Shown here: positions 10,432-20,554 of the stretch, in pieces
Numbering within the stretch: position 1 is the stretch's first letter
Layout of the letters: every line of letters starts with the position of its first letter
Origin: Pyropia yezoensis
Lineage: Eukaryota > Rhodophyta > Bangiophyceae > Bangiales > Bangiaceae
DNA: 64,000 nucleotides
Assembly: GCA_009829735.1 (NCBI GenBank)
Contig: CM020620.1
Coordinates: 23,224,020 to 23,288,019 of the forward strand
Direction of reading: 5' to 3'
Program-made: the position numbers and the translations under genes
The notes under the pieces: model-generated
The model's input: the letters and a program-made list of their open reading frames with translations, nothing else
What the model was told of the DNA's origin: nothing
Database searches by the model: none

Positions 10432-11385
10432 TCAGCCGACGACAAAGTCGCTGTCCTCGTCCTCGGCCGCCATCCCCGCCCCCTCCTCTTCACTCCCGAC
10501 GTATGCGCCATATTCGTCTGCGTCGTCGGCGTGACGCGCACGCTTCCGCGTCGACGTCCGACGCGCGGGGGGGTCCACCCCCCCGAGCCCGTCGTCCAGC
10601 CCGCGCTCATACGCAGTCGCCTCCTCTGCCTCGGCCTCCTCCTCCCCATCTAAGCAAATGGCCTCACCGCCAGCGATGCCCTTGGGCCTTCCTCCCCGAC
10701 TGCCAGCCCCTGTCCGACCGCGTGCAGCCTCGGTCGCCCCCTTAGGCCAAATATCCGCCCCCCCTCCTGGACCCACAACCTCGGCAAGGTACTCGGGTAG
10801 CGGGAGCACCTCCTCAGACGGGTTGGCAACGGCGCCGCCGACCCAGGCCCACTCCCCAAACACCACCACCGTCTCCATCACGTCTTCGCATACGGCGGCC
10901 TTGCCGCCACCACGGAGCGTAAGCACCGCATTGCGAGGGTAAAAGTGGACGCCCCAGCACTTGAGGCGGCCGACCTCATTGCCCCCCCATGCAGCAGGCC
11001 CAAACTCAATGTACAGCACCGGCGTGGGGGTGTCTAGGCAAGACAGCTGCCCGATGCGCGCGCCAGCCGTGATGGACAGCCCGCCGGGGAGGAGGAAGAG
11101 GTAGCGGGACCGCCGGCCGACCGCGCGCTTGACAATATCCGCACCGTCACAGCGCACCAGTGCGCGAGGCACCCCAGGGAGAGGGGGCGGCGCCTCACGG
11201 GGGGGCGGCGGAGGGCGCGGAGAGGACCCACAAGAAGCGGGAGATGCGGGCGGAGACGCCTCTGCCTCGGGCCGGAACGATGGCGGGTGCGCCGTCAGAA
11301 GGGTGCCCGCACAGATCCCCCGAAGGCGATCAACAGTGAGCTCCGCAGTGGTCTTTTGGCGGGGGGGCTTGCGCTTGGGCGCCAT
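10432..11385 (-). CDS. RHL1: RHL1-like subunit of the DNA topoisomerase VI complex
   Basis: This is a 317-codon frame. Residues ~83-190 follow plant ROOT HAIRLESS 1. The order is a basic RRSRYLFLLPG segment, GARIGQL, a TPVLYIEFG strand, WGVHFYPRN, VLTLRGGGKAAVCEDV, and a VVFGEWAWVGG...NPSEE...LPEYL tail. These correspond to the R.LFSLPG...G.IGDL...NP.LYLDFP...YPKNRYLTLQF..GGK.V.CED...VF...W.IGT..ENPEE pattern of the family. In plants RHL1 binds DNA and works with BIN4 and the SPO11-3/TOP6B core of topoisomerase VI, which decatenates chromosomes during endoreduplication. The N-terminus is Lys/Arg-rich and the C-terminal ~75 residues are acidic with a basic patch (TSTRKRAR), a plausible nuclear localisation signal. 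It is single-exon. DHX8 lies downstream on the same strand. Confidence 0.82.
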   Translation of the reverse strand: MAPKRKPPRQKTTAELTVDRLRGICAGTLLTAHPPSFRPEAEASPPASPASCGSSPRPPPPPREAPPPLPGVPRALVRCDGADIVKRAVGRRSRYLFLLPGGLSITAGARIGQLSCLDTPTPVLYIEFGPAAWGGNEVGRLKCWGVHFYPRNAVLTLRGGGKAAVCEDVMETVVVFGEWAWVGGAVANPSEEVLPLPEYLAEVVGPGGGADIWPKGATEAARGRTGAGSRGGRPKGIAGGEAICLDGEEEAEAEEATAYERGLDDGLGGVDPPARRTSTRKRARHADDADEYGAYVGSEEEGAGMAAEDEDSDFVVG

Positions 11386-12839
11386 CCCAACCGGAGGTCA
11401 GGGGGAGCGTCAGGGGGAGCAGCCGCGTGCAGCGGCGGGGATGGCGGGACAGTGTGAGGAACGCTAACCGGGAGGACGCGTGGCGAGCGACGTGGACAGG
11501 ATCCAAGGGGATGTTAAGGAACAGATGTCCCCCCGTACGCGGTGGGACCAGCGATCCGACGCGCGCGCACCGCGGCGCCACCCAGTGACACGCAGCGGGC
11601 GACGCGGTCGTCACTGTCGTGGGACGAGGCACAGCACTACAGGGTCGTGGGTGGGACGTGGGGCAGGGAGAGCCACCGCCAAGACCGGTTGCCTCCCAAG
11701 AAAGGGCCGACCGGTTGGATTGGCGCGACACCGTGGCGGGCAATGTCGTAGCTAGCGGGTGTCGTCGCAGCCAGGCGGATGGGAAGCGCGCGGTGGGAGG
11801 GAGGCGTGCCATGGTTGGCAAAATGCGTGCATTCTTGGAGTCGCCTTTGATTAAAGCATGCATTAATTAAAGACATTTTAATTAATCACCGATGTGTCAT
11901 TTTTTGTACCTTTTTGGTTGTGAATTAAATACATGAGAATTTGTGCGCCTCCCACAATGCGCCACCAAGAACAAGCGCGATTGGGCGCCAACCACGCAGA
12001 CGCAGTACAACGTTAGAGCGCCAGTGACGTTCTCTTCGCGCGTCCTCTACCCCTCCTCCTTCCCAACGAGCCACGAGAATAGCTTCGGGGGCATACCGTT
12101 TTCGAGTGTCGGGTCGGCTGGCAGCCCTCGTGACGGTTTACCACTAAGGTCGACAGAGTGCGGCCGAATCTTCTTCCGGCGCCGGCGCACCTTACGCGTT
12201 GGGGGCTGAACCTGACATGACAGCGGACGTCGACGAGGCGGCACCTCGGCGCACTGCCGCGTCTCGGTAAGCGAGCGCAAACCTCATGGCGCCCACGACA
12301 GCCAAGCAGGCCAGCGCCTCCCCGAGCTATCCCGGCACCCAGGTCAGGGCCGTGGCGACAGCGCGCACCGCCACGAGTGGGAGGGGAGTCACCACCGTTG
12401 CGAGAGTCCGCAGGGCGGCCGTTGTGGCCGCCGCCGCAGCCGCCACCGAGTCTGCGTCGGTCGACGCGGCGGCGGTCGCGGCTGGCGCGGCATCGGCTTC
12501 TACCGGCCATGCATCGACGGCGCTCCCACCACCACCAGCCCCACCATCGGCGCCCACCGCGACCGCGTCAGCGTTGGTGGCAGGGAGGGCCACGCTGGCC
12601 GCTGCCACGGCCCCCCCCTCCCCCACCACAGCGACTGTCGCGGGCGACACCACCGACGGCATCACCACCAGCGCCGCCAGCGCAGCCGCCCCCGCCCCTG
12701 ACGTCGCCTGGTGCCGCCGGGCGATGGTGGCCAGGGCGGCCACCAGCGTATTGCAGTGAGCGACGGTGGTGTTCCGAATCGTAGCGGCAGAGGTGTGTAC
12801 TCGGCAGCTTGATATTCCAACAATAGAGTAATCACTTGT
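11386..12839. other. Intergenic with an AT-rich island
   Basis: This starts with the upstream region of RHL1. At about 11845-11940 the sequence turns sharply AT-rich (TTTGATTAAAGCATGCATT, then TTTTAATTAATC). A similar AT-rich block occurs at 15835-15900 in the same orientation, with shared TTTGATTAA and ATGCATACATT-like words. The two blocks flank the GC-rich island between them. From 12286 to 12780 there is an Ala/Thr-coding, GCC-rich low-complexity stretch with open frames on both strands and no domain. Confidence 0.4.
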
Positions 12840-13581
12840 GGTGCTTTTCCCAAAAATGGCCACCTCGGTGTGGGAACGCAACCTTCGATGCAAACAGCAA
12901 CAGTATCTGGCCCACTTGATCGCGGGACTGGTCCACATTACGTGCAGCCAATAGTAGGGCACGGAGTGCGCAGATCGCACCGGCCACAGGCTGAGATGCA
13001 TGTACCTCCAGAGAATGTGACGGTTGGGCACGTCATTTGGGCCATCTGCCCACGCATGCAGAGCAATCAAATCAGCACACGTTGCAAGACCAGCCTCGTG
13101 ATTACATTGACCAATCGCATGCTCGACACGTTTTCGCAGGTTGCCGGAAGCGTCCGCAACCAGCACTCGCAGGCCGCAACCCGGACTGGAAGACCCGGCC
13201 TGGTTTCACGGAACGACTTCGGTCCGCCTCTGAGATTCAAACGGCCAATAACCATGAAGGCCTGAGGGGGTCGAGAGGCCACATAGTTAACAACCCGAGA
13301 CCCGCATTAGCACACCAGACTGGAACCACCTCGCCCATTTCACCGGTCCACAGCAACCCACGGCAACCTGTGACACGGTTTGCGCAGTGGTCCCCGGAAG
13401 CCCGCAAACTGGCCATCGCCGAGCACGTGACCCCCACAACCAGCACTACTTACCAACACAATCGAGCTCCCCGAAAGTCTGGCGGACGTGTGACACGCCT
13501 GGAAGACCATCCAGGGGCGGTGTCGAGGTCCCGTCAAAGGTTGCATTCCACACCGATGTGGCCATTTTTTGGAAAAGCACC
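12840..13581. repeat. Inverted repeat pair (12840-12885 / 13537-13581)
   Basis: The 46-nt left arm and the reverse complement of the 45-nt right arm agree at about 41 positions with one gap. Both begin GGTGCTTTTCC and contain ATGGCCAC.TCGGTGTGG before GCAACCTT. The interval of about 740 bp has no transposase. It may be a small non-autonomous transposon or two copies of a dispersed repeat in opposite orientation. Confidence 0.5.
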
Positions 13582-13958
13582 ATACAAGGTTTTGGTATAT
13601 TTACTGTCGATATGGTCCGTTGCAGAAAAAAGATACATCGAGGTTTTTCTCTGCTCGGGCCCGGGCAGGACATCGGCCGTGACGGGGTCCACGGCCGCTA
13701 CGCTGACAGAAGGATCATAGAGGTCCTTGCGAACTAATGAGGTCCTGGGGTCTCCTGGTTTGTGTACCGCTCTGAGGGACACCCTGAGTGGACCAGATGC
13801 TGACGAACCTGAAATGGGGCCTTTCTTTTCGCATTGATTTGCACTGCTCGGGGGCTGATTCGGGCCCATGTGCTAACTGAGGCTTGGAAGGGGGGTAGTC
13901 GAGATAGGGGAGCTTCGCGGGGACAGCTGGAGGGCACTTTTTTCAGATTCTTTTTTCG

Positions 13959-13993
13959 CTCGCGAGACCTCGTGTATAAAATGGTCTCGCGAG
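13959..13993. promoter_or_regulatory. TATA box inside a perfect 11-bp inverted repeat
   Basis: CTCGCGAGACC at 13959-13969 and GGTCTCGCGAG at 13983-13993 are exact reverse complements with a 13-nt spacer containing TATAAAA. The right arm extends to the palindrome TCTCGCGAGA, known in animals as a promoter element. CCAAT (about 14009) and ATTGG (about 14034) follow. No convincing downstream gene was found on either strand. Confidence 0.45.
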
Positions 13994-14934
13994 AGGAAAT
14001 AGTTCCAACCAATGCGCTCGTGTGATTGGTCGATGAGCAAGACTGGTGCTCATGCGTTAGTCATGCTTCGAGACCGTTAGCGTGCGCCCCGACGGTCCCC
14101 GATGAGGAAGCGGAGAGCGCCTCTCTCGCCTTCTGGTTCCCTCTCATCGTCCTGCCCCTCCCGCCAGCCAGTGCCAAGCAACCCCTTCCACCCTTTCCTC
14201 CCGCCTGGCACGACAGGTCCATTGTTGGCGACTTAGGTGGTGCCAGCCTCGGTGCATCCAACGTGGCTCGGGGGATGGGGGGACGGGGTAACCAGGGAGA
14301 AGGTGCCGCCAGCCTCAACGTTAGATGAGCTGTGGTGGGCGTGCCAGGGTGAGGAAAACGCACCCCGGGCGTGTGGGCGAGGCGGGGGGAGGGGGATGAT
14401 AATGGGAGGCAGACGGGAGGGAAAAAAAAAAAAAGCGGAACGCGACGGTCTGCATGGCTCTTGTGGTCTAGGGCCGGGGCGCAAAAGAAAATAGGGAAAA
14501 GAAGCGCCTGTTCTCTTTTGCGCGGGGGTGCGAGAGAGGGGGTAGTCTGCATGCATTGTGCGTTGCTCCGCCGCGCCCCACACTCCCGCCACCGATTTCC
14601 TGCACGAGACATTCTGGGATACCTTGCCTGGCTATGACATCGTCGACAAGGCACCCATGACCGCCCTCCTTTACTATAAAAAAACAATCGTGCCGACGCC
14701 GGCGATTCACCCAGCGCTGGCGGCATCACCGCCCCTAACAACCCCACCAGCAACACCGCCACCACCTACGCTTCCCATCCCGTCACATAAATCACACCGC
14801 CCACGACCCCCCCCCCCGCATACTGCCAACCTCTTCCCCCCTCTCCCAAACACGTGGCCGACCCCACCGTCAGAAAAAGCTCTCCGTCTTCACCGCCACC
14901 AACGCAAGCCCCCCACTCCACAGCCAAAGCTACC

Positions 14935-15600
14935 AACACCCCCGTCGCCACGGATAACCCCGTCGCCACGGCCACCCCCGTCGCCACGGCCACCCCCGTC
15001 GCCACCACCACGCCCGTCGCCACCGCCGTCGCCACCACCACGGCCGTCGCCACCGACGCCGCCGCCGCCGCCGTCGCCCCCGCCACCCCGTCGCCACCGC
15101 CACCCCAGTCGCCACCGCCGTCGCCACCGCCACCGCCGTCGCCACCGCCACGGCCGTCGCCCCCACCACCGCGTCGCCACCGCCGTCGCCACCGCCACGG
15201 CCGTCGCCCCCGCCACCGCGTCGCCACCGCCGTCGCCACCGGCACGGCCGTCGCCCCCGCCACCGCGTCGCCTGCGCCACCCTAGTCGCTACAATCGCCA
15301 CCCCCACGGCCGTCATCACCGACGCCGCCGCCGTCGCCGTCGCCGCCGTCGCCACCGTCGCCACCGTCGCCACCGCCACCCCAGTCGTTACCGCCGTCGC
15401 CACCGCCACGGCCGTCGCCCCCGCCACCGCGTCGCCACCGCCGCCCCAGGCCCTACCGTCGCCACCGCCACGGCCGTCGCCACCGACGCCGCCGCCGTCA
15501 CTGCCACCCCCGTCGCCACCGTCGCCACCGTCGCCGCCGTCGCCGACGCCGACCGCAGCACCGGCGACACACCTGGCGTGGCCACCGCGGCGGCCGTCAA
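14935..15600. repeat. GC-rich minisatellite of GTCGCCACC-type units
   Basis: This is a degenerate array of 9- and 12-nt units such as GTCGCCACCGCC and GGCCGTCGCCCCC, with a larger ~45-nt period at 15130-15280. All six frames stay open and encode Pro/Ser/Arg, Val-Ala-Thr or Trp/Arg repeats. That is why long shadow frames occur here. No frame has a signal peptide or domain that would make it a convincing hydroxyproline-rich protein. Confidence 0.75.
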
Positions 15601-15797
15601 AACCCTGCACACTTTCCCAAAAGCCTGACTAATGAGCGTGCACACCACACCCGAAAGGAGCCCACCATCAAGCAGGACCAGTCCATTACACCGGGGCAAA
15701 TTCCCGAGGCACCTGATTGGCCGAGGGGTGTGGCCCGAACAACGCCGGAGAAGAAAGAAAATAATGCTCGATGTATCTTTTTTGTGCAACGTACCAT

Positions 15798-16195
15798 AAA
15801 TGCTGTATGATTAATGCAACGGTCGGTTCCGGGGTTTGATTAATCTATGCTTTAATCTATGATTTAATTGAAATATATTAAAATGCATACATTAAACTCG
15901 TGACAACCAGGTGTGCACTCCCAATGTATTTACACTTCGCGCTCGGCAGGACCCTGAGGATACCGTCCCGTGAGACATCAAATGGCCAGTCAGATTCAAG
16001 TCTTTGTCACAGAATTAGCGGATGCACGTGCTGGTGACAGCCATCAGGCGGTACTCCACAGCGACCACCAAGTAGGATAGCTGTTTTTCTCAGCATCCTG
16101 GCCACCGATGCGTACAGTACGTGACCTGAGCATCCCCCACTCCCCCCACCTAGCCCCCCTCCACACCTTCCCACGCAAGTACCCCCCCGCTGGCT
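15798..16195. other. AT-rich block and upstream region of the M32 gene
   Basis: AT-rich sequence at 15835-15900 resembles that at 11845-11940. The rest is presumably promoter and 5' UTR of the carboxypeptidase gene. No other feature is seen. Confidence 0.4.
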
Positions 16196-18131
16196 TTGTC
16201 CATGTTCCCCCTGCTGGCGTTTCTGCTGCCCTCCACCCTCAGCAGCGTGCGCGCCCTCACACCCCGGTCGCCCTTGTGCCCGTTGCTGCCGTCGTCCTCG
16301 CAGCACTTTCGTCCGTCGCGGCTGGTGTCCCTGCGGGCCGGCCGCGCTGCCAGCATCGTCACTATGACGACGTCTTCCCCCGCTGCGCCCGCGGCTGCCA
16401 GCGGCTGCAGCCTCCGGCCTCTGTACGAGGCTGTGTGCGAACGGGTGCGAGAGATCTCTCGTCTGGAGGGTGCAATGGGCCTCCTTGACTGGGACGAGCA
16501 AACCATGATGCCGGCGGGGTCAGCGGGCGCAAGAGGCGCCCAAAAGGCCGCCCTGGCTGCCTGTGTGCACGACAAGCAGACTGAGCCCGCGCTGGGTGCT
16601 GCCCTTGACGCCGCCGAGGCGGCGCTGGCCGCTGCCGACGGTGGCAGCGACGGGGCCGCTCTCAACGCGTATGAACGGGCGGTGCTGCGGGACGCGCGGC
16701 GGTCGTACGACCTGACGCGGCGGACGTCGCGGGAGCTGGCCGGCCGCATGGCGGCCCTGCAGGCCGAGGCGCACGCCACGTGGGTGGCTGCCCGCAAGGC
16801 AAACGACTGGGCGGCGTTTGCGCCCATGCTGGAGCGCCTCGTTGCGACGGCCAAGGAGGCGGCAGTCACGTCCCGACCGGCTCTCTCTGACCGCCCCTAC
16901 GATGCGTGTCTGGACACGTTTGAGCGGGGCATGACCGCCGCCCGTGTCGCCGAGGTGTTTAATGAGCTCAAGCCCCGCGTGAAGGCGCTGCTGGACGAGG
17001 TTGCGGCTGGTACCCCGCCGGATGTGCCTTCTTACCTGGACGGCGGGCCCGAATGGGAGGTGGACCGTCAGGCGGCGCTGTCCAAGGCGGTCGCCACGGC
17101 AATGGGATTTGAGTTCGATAAGGGCCGGCTGGACGTTGCTGTCCACCCCTTTACGGGCGGGCCGGGCCCGACGGATGTGCGAATCACCACTCGCTACTCG
17201 ACTGACAACCCGTGGGAGGGTGTCTCTGGGACTGTTCATGAGGTAAGTTTGGCTGGGGTAGGCCTCGTCGTGGCGTTTGTCCTGACCTGCAGTTGAGGGG
17301 GGTTGTCTTAACCTTGTGAAACTGCGGGTACTGACATTACCTCCCTCGCTCACGTTTTTCTTCCGCTCTCTTCGTGCTTGTGGTTCTCGTTTTGCTATGT
17401 ATCATTTGCCACAGGTCGGCCACGCGCTGTATGAGCAAGGCCGTAACCCCGCGTATGAGGATCTGCCTGTGTCGTTGCCTCTGTCTATGGGAGTTCATGA
17501 GTCCCAGTCTCTCCTGTGGGAGTTTTGTGTTGGTCAGTCCCAGGCCTTCCACACTTTCCTTACGCCACTCATGCATAAGTACTTCCCTCATACGGCGGAC
17601 GTCACCCCCGAGGTGCTGCACGCGGCACGCAACCGCGTGGCACCTGGTCTGATCCGTGTCGATGCGGATTGCCTCTCCTACCCGGGTCACATTTTCGTGC
17701 GCTTTGATATTGAGTCGGCGCTGATGGACGGCAGCCTGGCGGTCGCGGACGTCCCGCGCGTGTGGGCTGAGAAGATGCGCGAGTATGTGGGCGTGGAGGT
17801 GACCGATGACGCGTCTGGCTGCCTGCAGGACGTGCACTGGAGCGGTCTCGCATTTGGGTACTTTCCATCGTACACGATTGGAGCCATGATGGCTGTGCAG
17901 CTGCTGGGTGCTGCACGTGCCGACCTGCCCGACCTGGACGCGATGGTCGAGCGGGGAGAGTTCAAGCCCCTCCGTGAGTGGCTGCGGGCAAAGGTTCATT
18001 CCGTCGGCAGCCTCTACGCGTCGCCCGACGAGCTCCTGGTCGCGGTCACGGGGCGCCCGCTGGACGTGGACGGGTACGTGGCGTTCCTCCGCCAAAAGTA
18101 CGCGCCGGTGTACGGCCTGGCTGACCAGTAG
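16196..18131 (+). CDS. Family M32 (Taq-type) metallocarboxypeptidase, spliced
   Basis: The exons are 16196-17242 and 17415-18131, giving 587 residues. The 172-bp phase-0 intron (GTAAGT...CACAG) falls inside the zinc motif, leaving HE at the end of exon 1 and VGH at the start of exon 2 (H348-E349...H352). All M32 signatures are present: HPF at ~317, TDVRITTRY, HEVGH, HESQS at ~377, IRVDADCLSYPGHI at ~428 and CLQDVHWSGLAFGYFPSY. These enzymes remove C-terminal residues from peptides with broad specificity, excluding proline. The catalytic part is about 530 residues, as expected. The first ~56 residues (hydrophobic MSMFPLLAFLLPS then Ser/Arg-rich) look like a targeting peptide to an organelle or the secretory pathway. 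If the ATG at 16364 (MTTSSP...) is used instead, the enzyme would be cytosolic. Confidence 0.93.
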
Positions 18132-18672
18132 GCCTCAGGGGGCGAGGCGCCGTTGCGTGGTGGCTGTTCTGCCGCCGCGGGCGGCCTGTAGGTGAACATC
18201 TGGCCACGGGCCTTTGATGAGGTGGCACCTACGGCTCTCCTCTTGCTGCGTCGCCGCTGCTGCTCTGCCGCCCCCGCTACGGAGCTCTGGACTCGCAGCC
18301 ACTCTTGAAAGATTAGCGGGAGCGTAGTTTTTGTGGAAAAAATCGAATCTAGAAGTGTTTTGAGCCCCCGCTGTTCTGCCAGTCAACGGCGGCGACCTGG
18401 CGTCGTACGCGGCACGTGCGTCGTCCCCGGCTCCTCCGCTCCTGGTGTGGTGAGCCGAGCACGCCGGCGCCACCCCACCTCTGTGGAGGTACTGTACTAC
18501 CGCGAGAACGTCTGGCAGCTCCCTCCCTGTGCGACCGCCGTTGCCCCCCCCCCCCCCCCCCCCCCTCCAACTGTAGCTTCTGCCGCGGCTCTGTCCGCGA
18601 CGCCGTCGCCCCCCCGACGCGGCGGCCGCCGCCGCGCCACACCGCTGCCACGGAGGTACCAGGGACCGACCC
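18132..18672. other. Spacer with a poly(C) run
   Basis: This is the 3' region of the carboxypeptidase gene and the upstream region of CMS1. It includes an uninterrupted run of about 20 C residues near 18546-18566, where assembly length is unreliable. No gene is seen. Confidence 0.4.
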
Positions 18673-20271
18673 GTGGCTGCGACCGCGATGAAGACCACCC
18701 CCGTCGCGTCTGGGGCGCCCGCGGTGTCACCCAAGAAGCAGCGGGCGGCGGCGGCGGCGGCGCCGACGCCAGCGCCAGCGCCTGCCGCCCTGCTGCCGGC
18801 GGCGGCGGCGGCGGCGGGGGCGGCAGCTACCGCCCCGGCCGTGGGGCGGTCGTCCAAGAAGAAGCGCCGCGGCGTCCACCCGGACGCGCCGCCGCCGTCG
18901 CCACCGCCGGCGGGGCCGTCGGCCTCCTCCCCTGCTGCTGCGGGAGCCACGCCCGCGGCACCTGCGGCTGCCGTCGAGGCAGGCGGGGCGCCGCCTGCAA
19001 AAAAGGCGCGCACTGTCACCCGTCGCGGCTCTGCTGCGCGGTCCGCCGCACGTGCCGCGGGCGTTGCGGCCGCCGCGGCCGGGCGTGACGCCGCAGGGGG
19101 TGGTGGGGGGGGGGAGCCCCAGCCCGCCGCTACCGGCGGTGCGGGCGGTGACGTCACCGCCGCCGCCACCGCGGCCGCGCCCACCACCGCGGCAACTCCC
19201 GCGGTGGCATCGGCCGCTGCCGCCGCCGCCGCCACCGCCGCCTCCCCAGCGGGAGAGGGGGCGGCCAAGCCACGCGGCCGTGGCGGCAAGCGCCACCTGG
19301 CCGCCAAGGAACGGCGGGCGGCGGCCAAGGCGCGCGACGCGGCGGCGGCGGCGGCCGCGGCGGCCCGGCGGCGTGCCGGCGGCGGTGACGACCTGGCCGA
19401 CAACCTGGACCTGCCGACGGCGGGGGCGGCGGCTGACGCGGCGGCCGCTGCGGCGGGGGCGGCGCGCAAGGCGGCGCGTAAGGCGGCCAAAAAGGCCAAC
19501 CCCACCCCCGGCCGCGTCGCGCGTGCGGCCGCTCACGTGGCCGAGCGCGCCTCTGTCGACGGGCCGCTGTTTACGGACCCCGCCGAGTTCCTCCGCGCCG
19601 CTCACTCGCGGTGGGCGCGCAACCAGCTGCCCGGGTCGGAGCCGCCGTCCAAGGAGGTGGCCGCCGTCGGCCGCCTCCCCGCCGACAGGGTGGCGGTGGT
19701 GCCGGCGCCGGTGGCGCTCACCGACGTGGCCGCCGTCGTCGACGTGCGCTTCCCGGCGATGCGGGCGGCCCAAAAGGCGCGGCACCGGGCGGCGGCCAAG
19801 GTGCCGCCGACGGCGGCGGCGGTGAAGCTCCTCGTCCTGACGCAGTCGGCGGTCAAGTCCACCGAGTTTGGCCGCCAGCTCCGGCCGCTCACCGCCGCGG
19901 GCGTTGACCCGCCGCCGGCGGTGGCCAAGCTCTTCTCCAAGCACATCAAGCTGGAGGAGAATGTGGCGACGCTCGAGGCCGCCGCCGCGTCGACGTTGGC
20001 GCACGTGCCACTCGCGGTGGGCACGCCCGCGAGGGTGCTGGCGCTGCTCGAGGCGGGCGCACTTGCACTCCTCCGCTCCACGTTGGTGGTGGTGGACGTC
20101 AGCCGGGACGTTAAGGAGCGGATGGTTGTGGACAGCCCCGACACGGGCGACGCGTTCATGCGCATCCTCGGGCGGCACTTGGCGCCATCGGGGTGCTCGC
20201 TGTTTCTGTTTCGGGACCGGGGGGTTGAGGCGGAAAAGCAGGCGGCGGCGAGGAAGGCAAAGGGGCAGTGA
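18673..20271 (+). CDS. CMS1: CMS1-like factor of the 90S pre-ribosome
   Basis: This is a 532-codon frame. The C-terminal ~230 residues follow the CMS1 family (yeast Cms1, human CMSS1): a strand KLLVLTQSAVKSTEFGRQL, then VAKLFSKHIKLEENVATLE, the conserved VPLAVGTPARVLALLEAGAL, VVVDVSRDVKERMVVD and a final segment ending in FLFRDRG. The domain resembles a degenerate helicase-like Rossmann module. The protein associates with the U3-containing small-subunit processome and acts in nucleolar 18S rRNA maturation. Residues ~1-270 are extraordinarily rich in Ala, Gly and Pro with basic clusters (KKKRR, KKARTVTRR, KRHLAAKERRAAAKA), fitting a nucleolar protein. The true start may be the second Met (MKTTPV). 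It converges on the next gene with a 283-bp gap. Confidence 0.78.
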   Translation: MAATAMKTTPVASGAPAVSPKKQRAAAAAAPTPAPAPAALLPAAAAAAGAAATAPAVGRSSKKKRRGVHPDAPPPSPPPAGPSASSPAAAGATPAAPAAAVEAGGAPPAKKARTVTRRGSAARSAARAAGVAAAAAGRDAAGGGGGGEPQPAATGGAGGDVTAAATAAAPTTAATPAVASAAAAAAATAASPAGEGAAKPRGRGGKRHLAAKERRAAAKARDAAAAAAAAARRRAGGGDDLADNLDLPTAGAAADAAAAAAGAARKAARKAAKKANPTPGRVARAAAHVAERASVDGPLFTDPAEFLRAAHSRWARNQLPGSEPPSKEVAAVGRLPADRVAVVPAPVALTDVAAVVDVRFPAMRAAQKARHRAAAKVPPTAAAVKLLVLTQSAVKSTEFGRQLRPLTAAGVDPPPAVAKLFSKHIKLEENVATLEAAAASTLAHVPLAVGTPARVLALLEAGALALLRSTLVVVDVSRDVKERMVVDSPDTGDAFMRILGRHLAPSGCSLFLFRDRGVEAEKQAAARKAKGQ

Positions 20272-20554
20272 ATGGGTTGACTGGATTGATTGGGGGGCTG
20301 GACGGAAAAGAGTGGGTCGTGTCGACCACTGTCGAGCTGGGTGCAGTCCTCAACAGCAAAAAAGCAGGGTTGAAAGCAAGAAGCAAGACAGAAAGAAAGA
20401 AAGCAAGTACCAACACCAACGGCCTGGCAGCGACACGCATTAAAACAAGGCCGTCAAGAGGCGGCCGAGTGGCACTCGCCACCTGCCACCGGGTCGTGTG
20501 TCTGGTACACCACTGCTGCGCCTCTCTCGATACCAGCCGCCCCCCCCCCATTTC

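Larger units (their letters stand above)
13612..15797. mobile_element. Candidate non-autonomous element with 31-bp inverted ends
   Basis: The left arm 13612-13642 and the reverse complement of 15767-15797 match at 29 of 31 positions (ATGGT.CGTTGCA.AAAAAAG...). The ~2.19 kb between them has no transposase but contains an inverted-repeat promoter-like site and a GC minisatellite. Target duplications could not be settled. An alternative is an ordinary dispersed repeat found twice in opposite orientation. Confidence 0.4.

Noticed and set aside
12327-13166. 279-codon minus-strand frame
   Set aside because: Half is Ala/Val low complexity and the other half spans an inverted repeat. No domain is present.
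14558-15628. Hydroxyproline-rich glycoprotein frame
   Set aside because: It has no signal peptide. All six frames are open because of the minisatellite.
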